A DNA stretch of 9,822 nt from a bacterium (lineage in GTDB: Bacteria; Eremiobacterota; Eremiobacteria; Baltobacterales; Baltobacteraceae). The notes under the pieces are model-generated. The model saw only the letters and a program-made list of their open reading frames with translations. It searched no databases and was not told where the DNA came from. The stretch spans positions 1,324-11,145 of the forward strand of contig JAJYHP010000020.1 in the NCBI GenBank assembly GCA_021784715.1, in the 5' to 3' direction. Both the position numbers and the translations under genes were made by a program. Below, in pieces: positions 1 through 7,117 of the stretch (positions are counted from its first letter, which is position 1; each line of letters opens with the position of its first letter).

Positions 1-436
1 TCTCATCGAGGATCGCGTGATCGGGCTCAAATCGCGCGAACTCTACGAAGCGCCCGCGGCGACGATTTTGCTCGCCGCGCGGGAAGCGCTCGAACGCCTC
101 GTACTCACGCGTGACGAACTTCGCTTTAAAGCCGGCGTGGACCGGAAGTACGCCGAACTCGTCTACGACGGACTCTGGCGTTCGCCGCTGCGTGCCGCCT
201 TCGATGCGTTTAACAACGTTTCAAGCGCGCGGCTCTCCGGCGACGTACGCGTGCGCCTGCTGAAGGGCACCACAACGGTGGTCGGCGTTCGTTCGCCGTT
301 CGCGCTCTACGACGAAGGCTTGGCGACCTACGGCGCCGGCGATCGTTTCGACCATCATGCCGCCGACGGGTTCATCCACCTCGCGGGGTTACCGCTCGAT
401 CGTTTGGCGCAGGTTGCTGCGGTCGGCGCGGCGTGA
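1..436 (+). CDS. argG: argininosuccinate synthase, C-terminal part (5' end outside window)
   Basis: ArgG condenses citrulline and aspartate, using ATP, to argininosuccinate in the cytoplasm (step 7 of arginine synthesis). The reading frame is open from base 2 and the last 144 codons are visible. They match the C-terminal part of the family: VIGLKSRELYEAP (the usual VG-KSR-xYE-P block), a KYAELVYDGLWRSPLRAAFDAF-like stretch around residues 50-70 of the visible part, VRLLKGTTTVVG, SPFALYDEGLATYG and the closing GFIHLAGLP. The ATP-binding N-terminal domain and the start codon lie upstream. The internal GTG at 17 is simply a valine codon, since homologous residues precede it. The TGA stop at 434-436 overlaps the GTG start of argH, so the two are probably translationally coupled. 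The frame is intact to its expected end; it is truncated only by the window edge. Confidence 0.96.
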   Translation, partial: LIEDRVIGLKSRELYEAPAATILLAAREALERLVLTRDELRFKAGVDRKYAELVYDGLWRSPLRAAFDAFNNVSSARLSGDVRVRLLKGTTTVVGVRSPFALYDEGLATYGAGDRFDHHAADGFIHLAGLPLDRLAQVAAVGAA

Positions 437-1842
437 GCGCGCATTCGTTGCAGTGGGGCGGCCGCTTTCAGAGCGCGCCGGACCCGGCGTTGCTTGCATT
501 CGGGTCGTCGCTTGGAGAAGATCTGTTGCTCGCGCGCTTCGACGTGCGAAGCTCGCAGGCGCACGTGCGTGCGTTGTTCGGCGGCGGGACGATCGCCGCA
601 GCGACCTACGAAGCGCTCGTCTCGGCGCTCGATCGCGTCGCGGCGGAGATCGAGGACGGATCATTTCGCGCCTTTGCGAGCACGGGAGCGTTCGAGGACA
701 TACACGGCGCGATCGACGCGCGCGTGCGCGAGATCGACGATGATGCGGGGGGCTGGCTCCATGCGGGGCGCAGCCGGAACGATCAAGTCGCCACCACGCT
801 CGCGCTCTATGCCGCGGAGCGCGCGCGGATGGGCGCCGCGCGTGCGGCGTCGATTGCGCGCGCGCTTGCGGGGCGCGCTCGCAGCGCACTCGGGCAGGGG
901 AGCGTTCTCGCGGGTACGACGCATGGCCAACCCGCGCAGCCGGTGCTGCTCGCGTTTTGGCTGCAGGGCGCTGCCGAACCGTTCCTTCGCAGTGCGCGGC
1001 GTTTTGCGGCGCTCGCCCGTGAAGCGATGGACGTGATGCCCTTAGGGTCGGCGGCGCTCGCCGGGAGTTGCCTGCCGCTCGATCGCGTTGCGGCGGCACG
1101 ATACCTCGGGTTCGCGCGCCCGTCGCGCAACGCACTCGATGCCGTCGGCACGCGCGACGCGTTGTTTGCGTGCGCGGATGCGTGGGCGACGTGTTGCGTT
1201 CCCGCCGCGCGGATCTCTGCGGAGATCGTTGCGTGGGCTTCGCCGCTCGTCGGATACGTTCGCATCGGCGATGCATCGGCGAGCGGGTCGAGTTTGATGC
1301 CGCAGAAACGCAATCCCGATATCTTCGAACTCGTGCGCGCGGGGACGCAACGCGCGCTCGCCGACGCACGCGCGGCGTGGGCCGCGAGCGCGGCGATTCC
1401 GCTCTCGTATCATCGCGATCTGCAAGAATGCAAACAGAGTGCGATCGCGGCGATCGAGCGCGCCGATTCGCTTCTTTCCGCCTTCGAGCGAGCGTTAGCG
1501 GATATAGAATTCGACCTCGAGAACATGGAACGGCACGCGACCGCCGGATACACGCTCGCGACCGATCTTGCCGACGCGCTCGTTCGCGGTGGCGTCGACG
1601 CGCGGCGAGCGCATCGCCTCGTCGGAGAGCGGGTGGCGGCGGCCGAGGAGCGGGGGCGGCCGTTCGACGCGAGCGATCTTCACGCGCTCGCGGCGCACCT
1701 CGGTACGACGACCCTCGACGCTCCGCTCGACGCACGCGCGAGCGTCCTCGCTAAAGCGACGGAGGGCTCGACCTCGCCGTCTGCGGTCGCGCTGGCACTC
1801 GATATGCTCGAACGCGAGCTCTCGGGCGAGGCGCTCCCGTGA
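433..1842 (+). CDS. argH: argininosuccinate lyase
   Basis: ArgH splits argininosuccinate into arginine and fumarate, the last step of the pathway; it belongs to the fumarase/aspartase superfamily and acts as a homotetramer. The 469 residues match the usual family length of about 460-470. Visible motifs are the N-terminal WGGRFQ block, HAGRSRNDQ at residues 110-118, a THGQPAQP loop at 163-170 carrying the conserved His164, and the superfamily signature GSSLMPQKRNPD at 285-296 with the catalytic serine pair Ser286-Ser287. The GTG start is chosen because it gives a full-length N-terminus and forms a GTGA overlap with the argG stop; no Shine-Dalgarno precedes it, which suggests termination-reinitiation. 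The His164 loop is unusual: most ArgH proteins read THLQRAQP, whereas THGQPA is typical of adenylosuccinate lyase. The remaining motifs and the operon make ArgH, not PurB, the right call. The stop overlaps the argC start by the same GTGA. Confidence 0.96.
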   Translation: MSAHSLQWGGRFQSAPDPALLAFGSSLGEDLLLARFDVRSSQAHVRALFGGGTIAAATYEALVSALDRVAAEIEDGSFRAFASTGAFEDIHGAIDARVREIDDDAGGWLHAGRSRNDQVATTLALYAAERARMGAARAASIARALAGRARSALGQGSVLAGTTHGQPAQPVLLAFWLQGAAEPFLRSARRFAALAREAMDVMPLGSAALAGSCLPLDRVAAARYLGFARPSRNALDAVGTRDALFACADAWATCCVPAARISAEIVAWASPLVGYVRIGDASASGSSLMPQKRNPDIFELVRAGTQRALADARAAWAASAAIPLSYHRDLQECKQSAIAAIERADSLLSAFERALADIEFDLENMERHATAGYTLATDLADALVRGGVDARRAHRLVGERVAAAEERGRPFDASDLHALAAHLGTTTLDAPLDARASVLAKATEGSTSPSAVALALDMLERELSGEALP

Positions 1843-2807
1843 CGCGCGTCCACGTATGGGGAGCGGCGGGATACGCCGCCGCGCAAGCGATCGAATGGAT
1901 CGTCGCGCACCCGCGTTTGGAGATCGGCCTGCTCGAGAGTAAGAGCCATGCGGGAACGCCGCTCGGAGAGAGCTTTGCAGCGTTTCGTCGGAGCGATCTC
2001 CGCTTTTCCGAGAGCGGAAGTATCGCCTCGTATCTCGCCTCGGGCGACATCGTCGTCGCGGCGGGGGCACATGGAGAGGGGCGCGCCGCAGTGGAGGGAT
2101 TTTTGCAACGAGGCGCGCGCGTCGTCGATCTCTCGGCGGATTTTCGTTTCGAGGATCGTGCGGCATATGGACTCGCCGAGTGGAATCGCGACGCGATCGC
2201 CTCGGCCGCGTTGGTCGCCAACCCCGGGTGTTATCCGACGGCGTCGCTGCTCGCGCTCCTGCCGCTGATCGAAATTGTGACGCCGTCGGCGATCGTGATC
2301 GACGCCAAGAGCGGCATTACCGGAGCGGGGCGAACGCCAGCGCTCGGATCGATGTTCGCCGAGGTCGATGGTGAGATTCGTGCTTATGGACTTTCGGGGC
2401 ATCGCCACCAACCCGAGATCGAACGATCGCTCGCGGTGCGTGGCTGCACGAGTCCGTTAACGTTCACCCCGCACGTCGTGCCGCTCTCGCGGGGGATGCT
2501 CGCGAATATCTATCTCATCCTCGACCGCGTCCCCGATGCATCGGCAATTGCATCGACGATACACGAGGCCTATCGGTCGTCGCCGTTCGTACGCGTATTA
2601 GAAGGCGGGCGGGCGCCGAGCGTTGCTGCGGTCGTCGGCACGAATGAGGCGGAGATTGCGGTCGACATCTGCGGTTCGACGATTCGAGCGATCTGTGCGA
2701 TCGATAATCTCGGCAAGGGCGCCGCCGGCCAAGCGCTGCAAAACATCAACATCATGCTCGGATTTCCCCAAGAGGAGGGCTTTCATGCTCGCACCGTCGC
2801 CGCCTGA
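1839..2807 (+). CDS. argC: N-acetyl-gamma-glutamyl-phosphate reductase (type 1)
   Basis: ArgC reduces N-acetylglutamyl phosphate with NADPH to N-acetylglutamate semialdehyde (third step of ornithine synthesis). The 322 residues are slightly short for the type 1 family (about 340-350). The catalytic cysteine is Cys131 in the NPGCYPTA motif. It is followed by KSGITGAGRTP, by the conserved SGHRHQPEIE with His188/His190, by TPHVVPLSRGM, and by the C-terminal NLGKGAAGQALQN block that packs under the nucleotide site. The Rossmann start reads GAAGYAAA at residues 8-15, where most members have GASGYTGA; the two key glycines Gly8 and Gly11 are kept. The GTG start overlaps the argH stop by 4 bases, with a weak GAGG at 1828-1831 upstream. 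Its 3' end contains the argJ ribosome binding site and overlaps argJ by 23 bases. Confidence 0.96.
   Translation: MTRVHVWGAAGYAAAQAIEWIVAHPRLEIGLLESKSHAGTPLGESFAAFRRSDLRFSESGSIASYLASGDIVVAAGAHGEGRAAVEGFLQRGARVVDLSADFRFEDRAAYGLAEWNRDAIASAALVANPGCYPTASLLALLPLIEIVTPSAIVIDAKSGITGAGRTPALGSMFAEVDGEIRAYGLSGHRHQPEIERSLAVRGCTSPLTFTPHVVPLSRGMLANIYLILDRVPDASAIASTIHEAYRSSPFVRVLEGGRAPSVAAVVGTNEAEIAVDICGSTIRAICAIDNLGKGAAGQALQNINIMLGFPQEEGFHARTVAA
2773..2778 (+). promoter_or_regulatory. strong Shine-Dalgarno of argJ, inside argC
   Basis: AGGAGG lies 6 bases before the ATG at 2785 and within the last codons of argC. It decides the argJ start: the same frame is open further upstream to 2623, but that extension only re-reads argC and matches nothing in ArgJ. 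It is the only canonical ribosome site among the arg junctions in the window. Confidence 0.85.
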
Positions 2808-4005
2808 GCTTCAAGAACGCATCGTCTCGCTACGCGGAGGTATCGGCAGCGTCCCAGGCGTCCGCGTCAGCGGCGTTCACGCCGGCATCAAGCGGCGCAA
2901 GCGCGACCTCGCGCTGATCGTCTTCGAGCGCGAACAAGCCTGCGCCGCGGTGGTGACGACGAACGACGTCAAGGCGGCGCCGATTACCGTCAGCAACGAA
3001 CACCTCGCGTCGGGGCGTGGGGTGCGCGCGATCGTCTGCAATTCGGGCTGTGCGAACGCCTGTACCGGGGAACGCGGCGAGCGCGACGCGCGCGCGAGCG
3101 CGGCGCAGGCGGCGGCGTTGCTCGACGTGGCGCCGCAACAGGTAATCGTCGCCTCCACCGGGGTCATCGGCGTGCCATTGCCGCTCGATCGCGTCCAGCG
3201 TGGCTTGGAGCGCTGCGTCGATCAACTCGACGAAGGCTTGAAGGCCGCTCACGACGCCGCCGAAGCGATCATGACGACCGATCGCGTGCCGAAGCTCTCG
3301 GCGTACGCGTTCTATCACGAGGCGAAGCGCTATACGATCGGCGGCATCGCCAAAGGTTCGGGAATGATCGCTCCAAACATGGCGACGATGTTGGCGTTTC
3401 TCGCTACCGATTTTCCGGTCGCGAGGGAGGCACTCCAGCGCTCGCTTGCCGCCGCGGTCGATGGAACTTTCAATATGATCTCGGTCGATGGGGACATGTC
3501 GACCAACGACGCGGTCTACCTCTGTGCGCCGCATGGGACGCAACCGCCGCCCCCGATCTTCGAGCACGTTCTCGGAAAAGTCGCGCTCGATCTCGCTTTG
3601 GCGATGGTCGACGACGGCGAGGGAGCGACGAAACGCTTGGAAGTTTGCGTCGTCGGTGCGCGCGATACCGCGCAGGCGCGGACGCTGGCGCGAGCGGTCG
3701 TCAATTCGAGTTTGGTGAAGACCGCGCTCTATGGAGAGGACCCGAATTGGGGACGGATCGTCGCCGCGGCGGGAGCCGCCCGTGCCGGGTTCGATCCACA
3801 GCGATGGTCAATCGCCCTCAACGGTCGTTCCTGGGTGGAACGCGACGGCATCGAAACGCTCACCGAAGCGGAGGCGCATCGGGAACTCGAAGAGCGCGAG
3901 ATCGTGGTGACGCTCGATCTCGGGCTCGGCGAGGCGGCGGCGACGGCATGGGGCTGCGATCTCTCGCGCGACTACGTGCGTATTAATGCGAGTTATCGCA
4001 CGTGA
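2785..4005 (+). CDS. argJ: glutamate N-acetyltransferase / amino-acid acetyltransferase (ornithine acetyltransferase)
   Basis: ArgJ moves the acetyl group from N-acetylornithine to glutamate, releasing ornithine and regenerating N-acetylglutamate (the cyclic, acetyl-recycling pathway); some members also use acetyl-CoA. With the ATG at 2785 it is 406 residues, the normal length. The self-processing site is the KGSGMIAPNMATML motif at residues 190-203; family members cut between Ala200 and Thr201, and Thr201 becomes the N-terminal nucleophile of the beta chain. Further conserved blocks are an early PGVRVSGVHAGIK stretch, SVDGDMSTND, ALYGEDPNWGRI and the closing DYVRINASYRT, which matches the canonical C-terminus. 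Whether it is mono- or bifunctional cannot be judged from sequence alone. It overlaps argC by 23 bases upstream and argD by GTGA downstream. Confidence 0.97.
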   Translation: MLAPSPPELQERIVSLRGGIGSVPGVRVSGVHAGIKRRKRDLALIVFEREQACAAVVTTNDVKAAPITVSNEHLASGRGVRAIVCNSGCANACTGERGERDARASAAQAAALLDVAPQQVIVASTGVIGVPLPLDRVQRGLERCVDQLDEGLKAAHDAAEAIMTTDRVPKLSAYAFYHEAKRYTIGGIAKGSGMIAPNMATMLAFLATDFPVAREALQRSLAAAVDGTFNMISVDGDMSTNDAVYLCAPHGTQPPPPIFEHVLGKVALDLALAMVDDGEGATKRLEVCVVGARDTAQARTLARAVVNSSLVKTALYGEDPNWGRIVAAAGAARAGFDPQRWSIALNGRSWVERDGIETLTEAEAHRELEEREIVVTLDLGLGEAAATAWGCDLSRDYVRINASYRT

Positions 4006-5195
4006 AAGATACGGCGCTGCTCGAAAACTATTCACGCGCCCCGGTGCGGTTCGTCGCCGGCGAAGGCTGCGAGCTGATCGACGAGAACGGCCGTCGCTAT
4101 CTCGATGGGATCGCCGGCATTGCGGTCTGCGCGCTCGGTCACGCCCATCCGGGGATCGCGGATGCGGTCGCGCGGCAAGCGCGGCGATTGGTGCATGCGA
4201 GTAACCTCTATTATCACGAACCCTCCGGCGAGCTCGCCGCGGAGCTAACGCGCCGATCGGGTTTCGCTCGCGCGTTTTTCTGTAACTCGGGAACCGAGGC
4301 GAATGAGGCCGCGATCAAACTCGCGCGTAAGGCGGCATATCGACGCGGCGAGCGCGAGCGCACGACGATTCTCGCCTTTACCGGCGGCTTTCACGGCCGA
4401 ACGCTCGGAGCGCTCGCTGCGACCGCGAATCCCGAGTATAAAGTCGGCTTCGAACCGCTCCCCGGAGGCTTCGCGTGGGCGCCGTTCAACGATATCGGAG
4501 CGCTCGACGCCGCGATCGACGAACGCACCGCCGCGTGCATCGTCGAACCCGTTCAGGGCGAGAGCGGCGTTCACCCGGCGCGCACCGATTTCCTCAACGA
4601 ACTCCGGCGACTCTGCAACGAGCGCGGCGCGCTCTTGATCTTCGATGAGGTGCAGTGCGGAATGGGGCGCTTGGGCGATCTGTTCGCATTCGAAAGCGTC
4701 GGCGTACGCCCCGACGTGATGACGATGGCAAAGGCGCTTGGGAACGGCCTGCCGATCGGCGCGATGCTCGTCGATGCGGCACATGCCGAAGCGCTCCAGC
4801 CTGGCGATCACGGGTCGACCTTCGGTGGCTCGCCGGTCAGCGCCGCGGCGGCGCTCGCGCATTTGCGGATTCGCGACGAACTCGAGCTCGATACCCACGT
4901 GCGCGCGGTCGGTCGCTACGCGTTCGAGCGACTGAGCGAGTTGGCGCTGAGCCTCCCGTCGTATTTCGATGCGCCGCGCGGGCGCGGTCTTTTACTGGGT
5001 CTGCCGGTTCGCGAACCCTATCGTGCCGCCGAGTTCGTCGGCGCGGCGCGCGATCGAGGGGTCCTGCTCGGGGTCGGCGGTGGAAATACATTGCGCCTCG
5101 CCCCACCCCTCATCATAACGACCGAAGAGATCGATCGTCTTCTTGAGGCGATACGCGCGGTTGCTGCGGGGATGCCCGCTCTCGCTGCGAAGTAA
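4002..5195 (+). CDS. argD: acetylornithine aminotransferase (class III, PLP-dependent)
   Basis: ArgD converts N-acetylglutamate semialdehyde and glutamate to N-acetylornithine and 2-oxoglutarate; many ArgD enzymes also serve lysine synthesis as succinyl-DAP aminotransferase. The 397 residues are the usual length. Class III markers are CNSGTEANEAAIK from residue 94 (phosphate-binding Ser96-Gly97-Thr98), GGFHGRTLG at 128-136, EPVQGE at 182-187, FDEVQCGMGR with Asp215 that contacts the pyridine nitrogen, and MAKALGNGLPIGA with Lys244 as the Schiff-base lysine. GST/TFGG near residue 272 is also present. The GTG start overlaps the argJ stop (GTGA). Adjacency to argJ and argC supports the acetylornithine substrate over 4-aminobutyrate or ornithine aminotransferase. 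It ends 6 bases before the next gene. Confidence 0.96.
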   Translation: MKDTALLENYSRAPVRFVAGEGCELIDENGRRYLDGIAGIAVCALGHAHPGIADAVARQARRLVHASNLYYHEPSGELAAELTRRSGFARAFFCNSGTEANEAAIKLARKAAYRRGERERTTILAFTGGFHGRTLGALAATANPEYKVGFEPLPGGFAWAPFNDIGALDAAIDERTAACIVEPVQGESGVHPARTDFLNELRRLCNERGALLIFDEVQCGMGRLGDLFAFESVGVRPDVMTMAKALGNGLPIGAMLVDAAHAEALQPGDHGSTFGGSPVSAAAALAHLRIRDELELDTHVRAVGRYAFERLSELALSLPSYFDAPRGRGLLLGLPVREPYRAAEFVGAARDRGVLLGVGGGNTLRLAPPLIITTEEIDRLLEAIRAVAAGMPALAAK

Positions 5196-5199
5196 GGAG
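5194..5199 (+). promoter_or_regulatory. Shine-Dalgarno of the five-repeat gene, overlapping the argD stop
   Basis: AAGGAG uses the last two bases of the argD TAA stop and is followed by only two bases before the ATG at 5202. The sequence is strong but the spacing is shorter than the usual 5-9 bases. No better in-frame start is visible nearby. Confidence 0.55.
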
Positions 5200-5201
5200 C
5201 T

Positions 5202-5852
5202 ATGAATACGATTGAGGAATTGCGCCGACTTCCATCGCCCGCGCCGCGCCCGCAGGCGCTCGCATTCGATGGCACCTCGCTCTGGATGGGCTCTGTCGAG
5301 ACGGGGCGCCTCTACGCGATCGATCCGCTTCACTGGACCGTCCACGAAGAGATGCAAGCCCCGGGTATGCCGTGGGGGATGACCGTCGTCGGCGGCGAGA
5401 TGCGCGTCGTCTGTGGTTTCGGCGAGAACGACGATCGCTATATCTGTCGTTTTATTCCGGGGCACGGATTCAAAGAGAATGAAAAAATTGCGTGTCCGGA
5501 ATATACGGGTTCGCAGTTAGGGTATGACGGCGAAATGCTCTTTCTCTCGCAGTTTTATAATAGCCGCGTCCTCGAACTCGACGCGCGCGGTAATATCGTT
5601 CGCAGTATCGCCGCTCCACGACAGATCTGCGGACAGACGATTCTCGACGGAACGATCTACTTATTGACGGTTGAAGACGAAACGAAACCGGAGTATTTCA
5701 TCACCGAGGTCGACGCTCGCGGTACTCTTCCGCGCAGCCGCGATCTCGCCATCGTGCCGTTCCACGCTCGCTCGCTCGCCTTCGACGGTTCGCGTTTCTG
5801 GACGAGCCATCGCGAAGCGCACGAAATCGTGGCGTTCGCCGACCCGCGCTAG
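5202..5852 (+). CDS. five-repeat beta-propeller-like protein of unknown function
   Basis: I do not recognise a specific family. The 216-residue product has no signal peptide and no membrane segment, so it is probably cytoplasmic. It consists of five repeats about 40-46 residues apart, beginning near residues 18, 58, 104, 144 and 188. Each has a hydrophobic strand, a turn often reading (F/Y/L)DG, an aromatic or hydrophobic strand, then a strand ending near an Asp: for example LAFDGTSLWMGS then LYAIDP, LGYDGEMLFLSQ then VLELDARG, and LAFDGSRFWTSH then IVAFADP. This resembles NHL/SMP-30, Vgb or glutaminyl cyclotransferase propeller blades, though 216 residues is shorter than most six-bladed enzymes. 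It sits 6 bases after argD on the same strand, so it is likely cotranscribed, but a role in arginine metabolism is only inferred from position. Its middle (about 5440-5700) is visibly more AT-rich than the arg genes. Confidence 0.85.
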   Translation: MNTIEELRRLPSPAPRPQALAFDGTSLWMGSVETGRLYAIDPLHWTVHEEMQAPGMPWGMTVVGGEMRVVCGFGENDDRYICRFIPGHGFKENEKIACPEYTGSQLGYDGEMLFLSQFYNSRVLELDARGNIVRSIAAPRQICGQTILDGTIYLLTVEDETKPEYFITEVDARGTLPRSRDLAIVPFHARSLAFDGSRFWTSHREAHEIVAFADPR

Positions 5853-5857
5853 TCGCC

Positions 5858-7111
5858 TTACTCGAGCGCCTCGTCGCGGTGCTCCGGAGTGACGGCAAAT
5901 CCGATCGCCGACAACACGGCGACCGCGGCGAGAACGACGATAGCGATCGCCGCGAGCGCGCGCGCGTAATCGGCGCCCCCGCCGGGTAAGGCGAACGCGG
6001 TGGCCGCGATCGTCGCCTCGATTTGCGCCGCGCCGGCGGAGAGCAAGTTGCCGATTTGGTAGACCGTACCGGGGAAGAAACCCCGTAGGAGTGGAGGCGA
6101 TATTTCATTGAGATGCGCCGGTACGATTCCCCATGCCCCTTGCACCGCAAATTGCATCGCAAAGGCCCCGGCGGCGAGCGCGGGGATACCGCCTGCGAAC
6201 GCCCAGAGTGGAATCGCCGCTATGCCGAGCAACGCCGCAACGATGATGCCGACGCGGCGACCGACGCGCTGCGAGAGCGCGCCGAACGCAATGCCGCCGA
6301 GGATCGCGCCGATCGCGGCGACGATCGCTAAGAACGAGACGACGCTCGGTGAGAAAGCGTGTTGCTTCTGGAGAAAGGTCGCGTAGAGATCCTGCGTCCC
6401 GTGCGACATAAAGTTGAATGCCGTCATAAAGAGCACGGCGTAGAGCATGAGCGGCAGAGATCGGACGGTTGTAATTCCGCGCCGGTTAACGATATCGGGC
6501 TCTTTGCTGGCGGCGGCCCACGTCGGTGATTCCTCGACGTGACGGCGGATGAAGAAGAGCAAGATTGCGGGGAGCACGCCGATGATAAAAAGCGCGCGCC
6601 AACCCCACGGCGTCCAGGTAAAGACGACGAAATTTGCGACCGCAGCGAGCAGATAGCCGACCATGTAGCCTTCTTGGAGGAGGCCGCTGAGAATGCCGCG
6701 CGTCTTCGTGGGGAGGCTCTCCATCGCCAACGCCGCACCGAGTCCCCATTCGCCGCCCATGGCGACTCCGAAGAGTACTCGCAGGATGAGAAAGACCGTA
6801 TAATTCGGCGAAAATGCAGTGGCGAATTCGAGCAGCGAAAAGAGCGCGATATCGATCATCAACGGCAAGCGTCGCCCGAATGTGTCGCCGATCGCGCCGA
6901 AGAGGATCGCACCGAACGGACGTGCGGCGAGCGTGAGCGTTATTGCGAGGACGATCTCGGGGATCGAGCGGTGAAAATCTGCGGCGATCTTGGTGACGAC
7001 GAAGGTGACGATAAAGAAATCGAATGCGTCGAGCGTCCAACCGAGGAAGGCCGCGATGAAACTCGTCTTTGCGCGCCGGTCGAGCGAACGAATCGCCGAA
7101 AGCGTGCTCAC
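5858..7111 (-). CDS. MFS carboxylate:H+ symporter, JEN/SHS-type
   Basis: A 417-residue inner-membrane carrier with about 12 hydrophobic segments, the usual MFS size. The N-terminus FLGWTLDAFDFFIV is typical of the sialate/lactate (SHS, TC 2.A.1.12) and related MFS carriers. MFS motif A is present after TM2 (GAIGDTFGRR, residues 72-81) and again in the second half (GALSQRVGRR, 277-286). The GGEWGLGAALAMES and LSGLLQEGYMVGYLLAA blocks follow the first half of SHS members. Residues 233-245, NFMSHGTQDLYAT, fit the NXX(S/H)HXXQDXXXT signature described for the yeast Jen1 lactate/pyruvate permease family. The likely substrate is therefore a small mono- or dicarboxylate, with sialic acid a less likely alternative. 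The start is a GTG 6 bases after the stop of the lipoprotein gene; no good Shine-Dalgarno is visible and the first downstream Met is well inside TM3, so GTG is preferred. Confidence 0.88.
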   Translation of the reverse strand: MSTLSAIRSLDRRAKTSFIAAFLGWTLDAFDFFIVTFVVTKIAADFHRSIPEIVLAITLTLAARPFGAILFGAIGDTFGRRLPLMIDIALFSLLEFATAFSPNYTVFLILRVLFGVAMGGEWGLGAALAMESLPTKTRGILSGLLQEGYMVGYLLAAVANFVVFTWTPWGWRALFIIGVLPAILLFFIRRHVEESPTWAAASKEPDIVNRRGITTVRSLPLMLYAVLFMTAFNFMSHGTQDLYATFLQKQHAFSPSVVSFLAIVAAIGAILGGIAFGALSQRVGRRVGIIVAALLGIAAIPLWAFAGGIPALAAGAFAMQFAVQGAWGIVPAHLNEISPPLLRGFFPGTVYQIGNLLSAGAAQIEATIAATAFALPGGGADYARALAAIAIVVLAAVAVLSAIGFAVTPEHRDEALE

Positions 7112-7117
7112 GACGCG

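Noticed and set aside
389..1735. 448-codon open frame on the - strand opposite argH
   Set aside because: The product is almost entirely Arg, Ala, Pro and Ser, the composition expected of a GC-rich shadow frame, and it lies across two confirmed arg genes.
2623..2784. 54-codon upstream extension of argJ
   Set aside because: The extension re-reads argC in another frame, is Arg/Ser-rich, and a perfect ribosome binding site sits just before the ATG at 2785, which gives the normal ArgJ length.
5834..5843. GGCG-TT-CGCC mini inverted repeat near the end of the propeller gene as a terminator
   Set aside because: The stem is four base pairs with a two-base loop and no T-run on either strand, so it is not a credible terminator.
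5874..5894. CTCCGGAG palindrome as a bidirectional terminator or operator
   Set aside because: It is a bare 8-base self-complementary word inside the MFS coding sequence, without a loop or T-run; such words are common at this G+C content.
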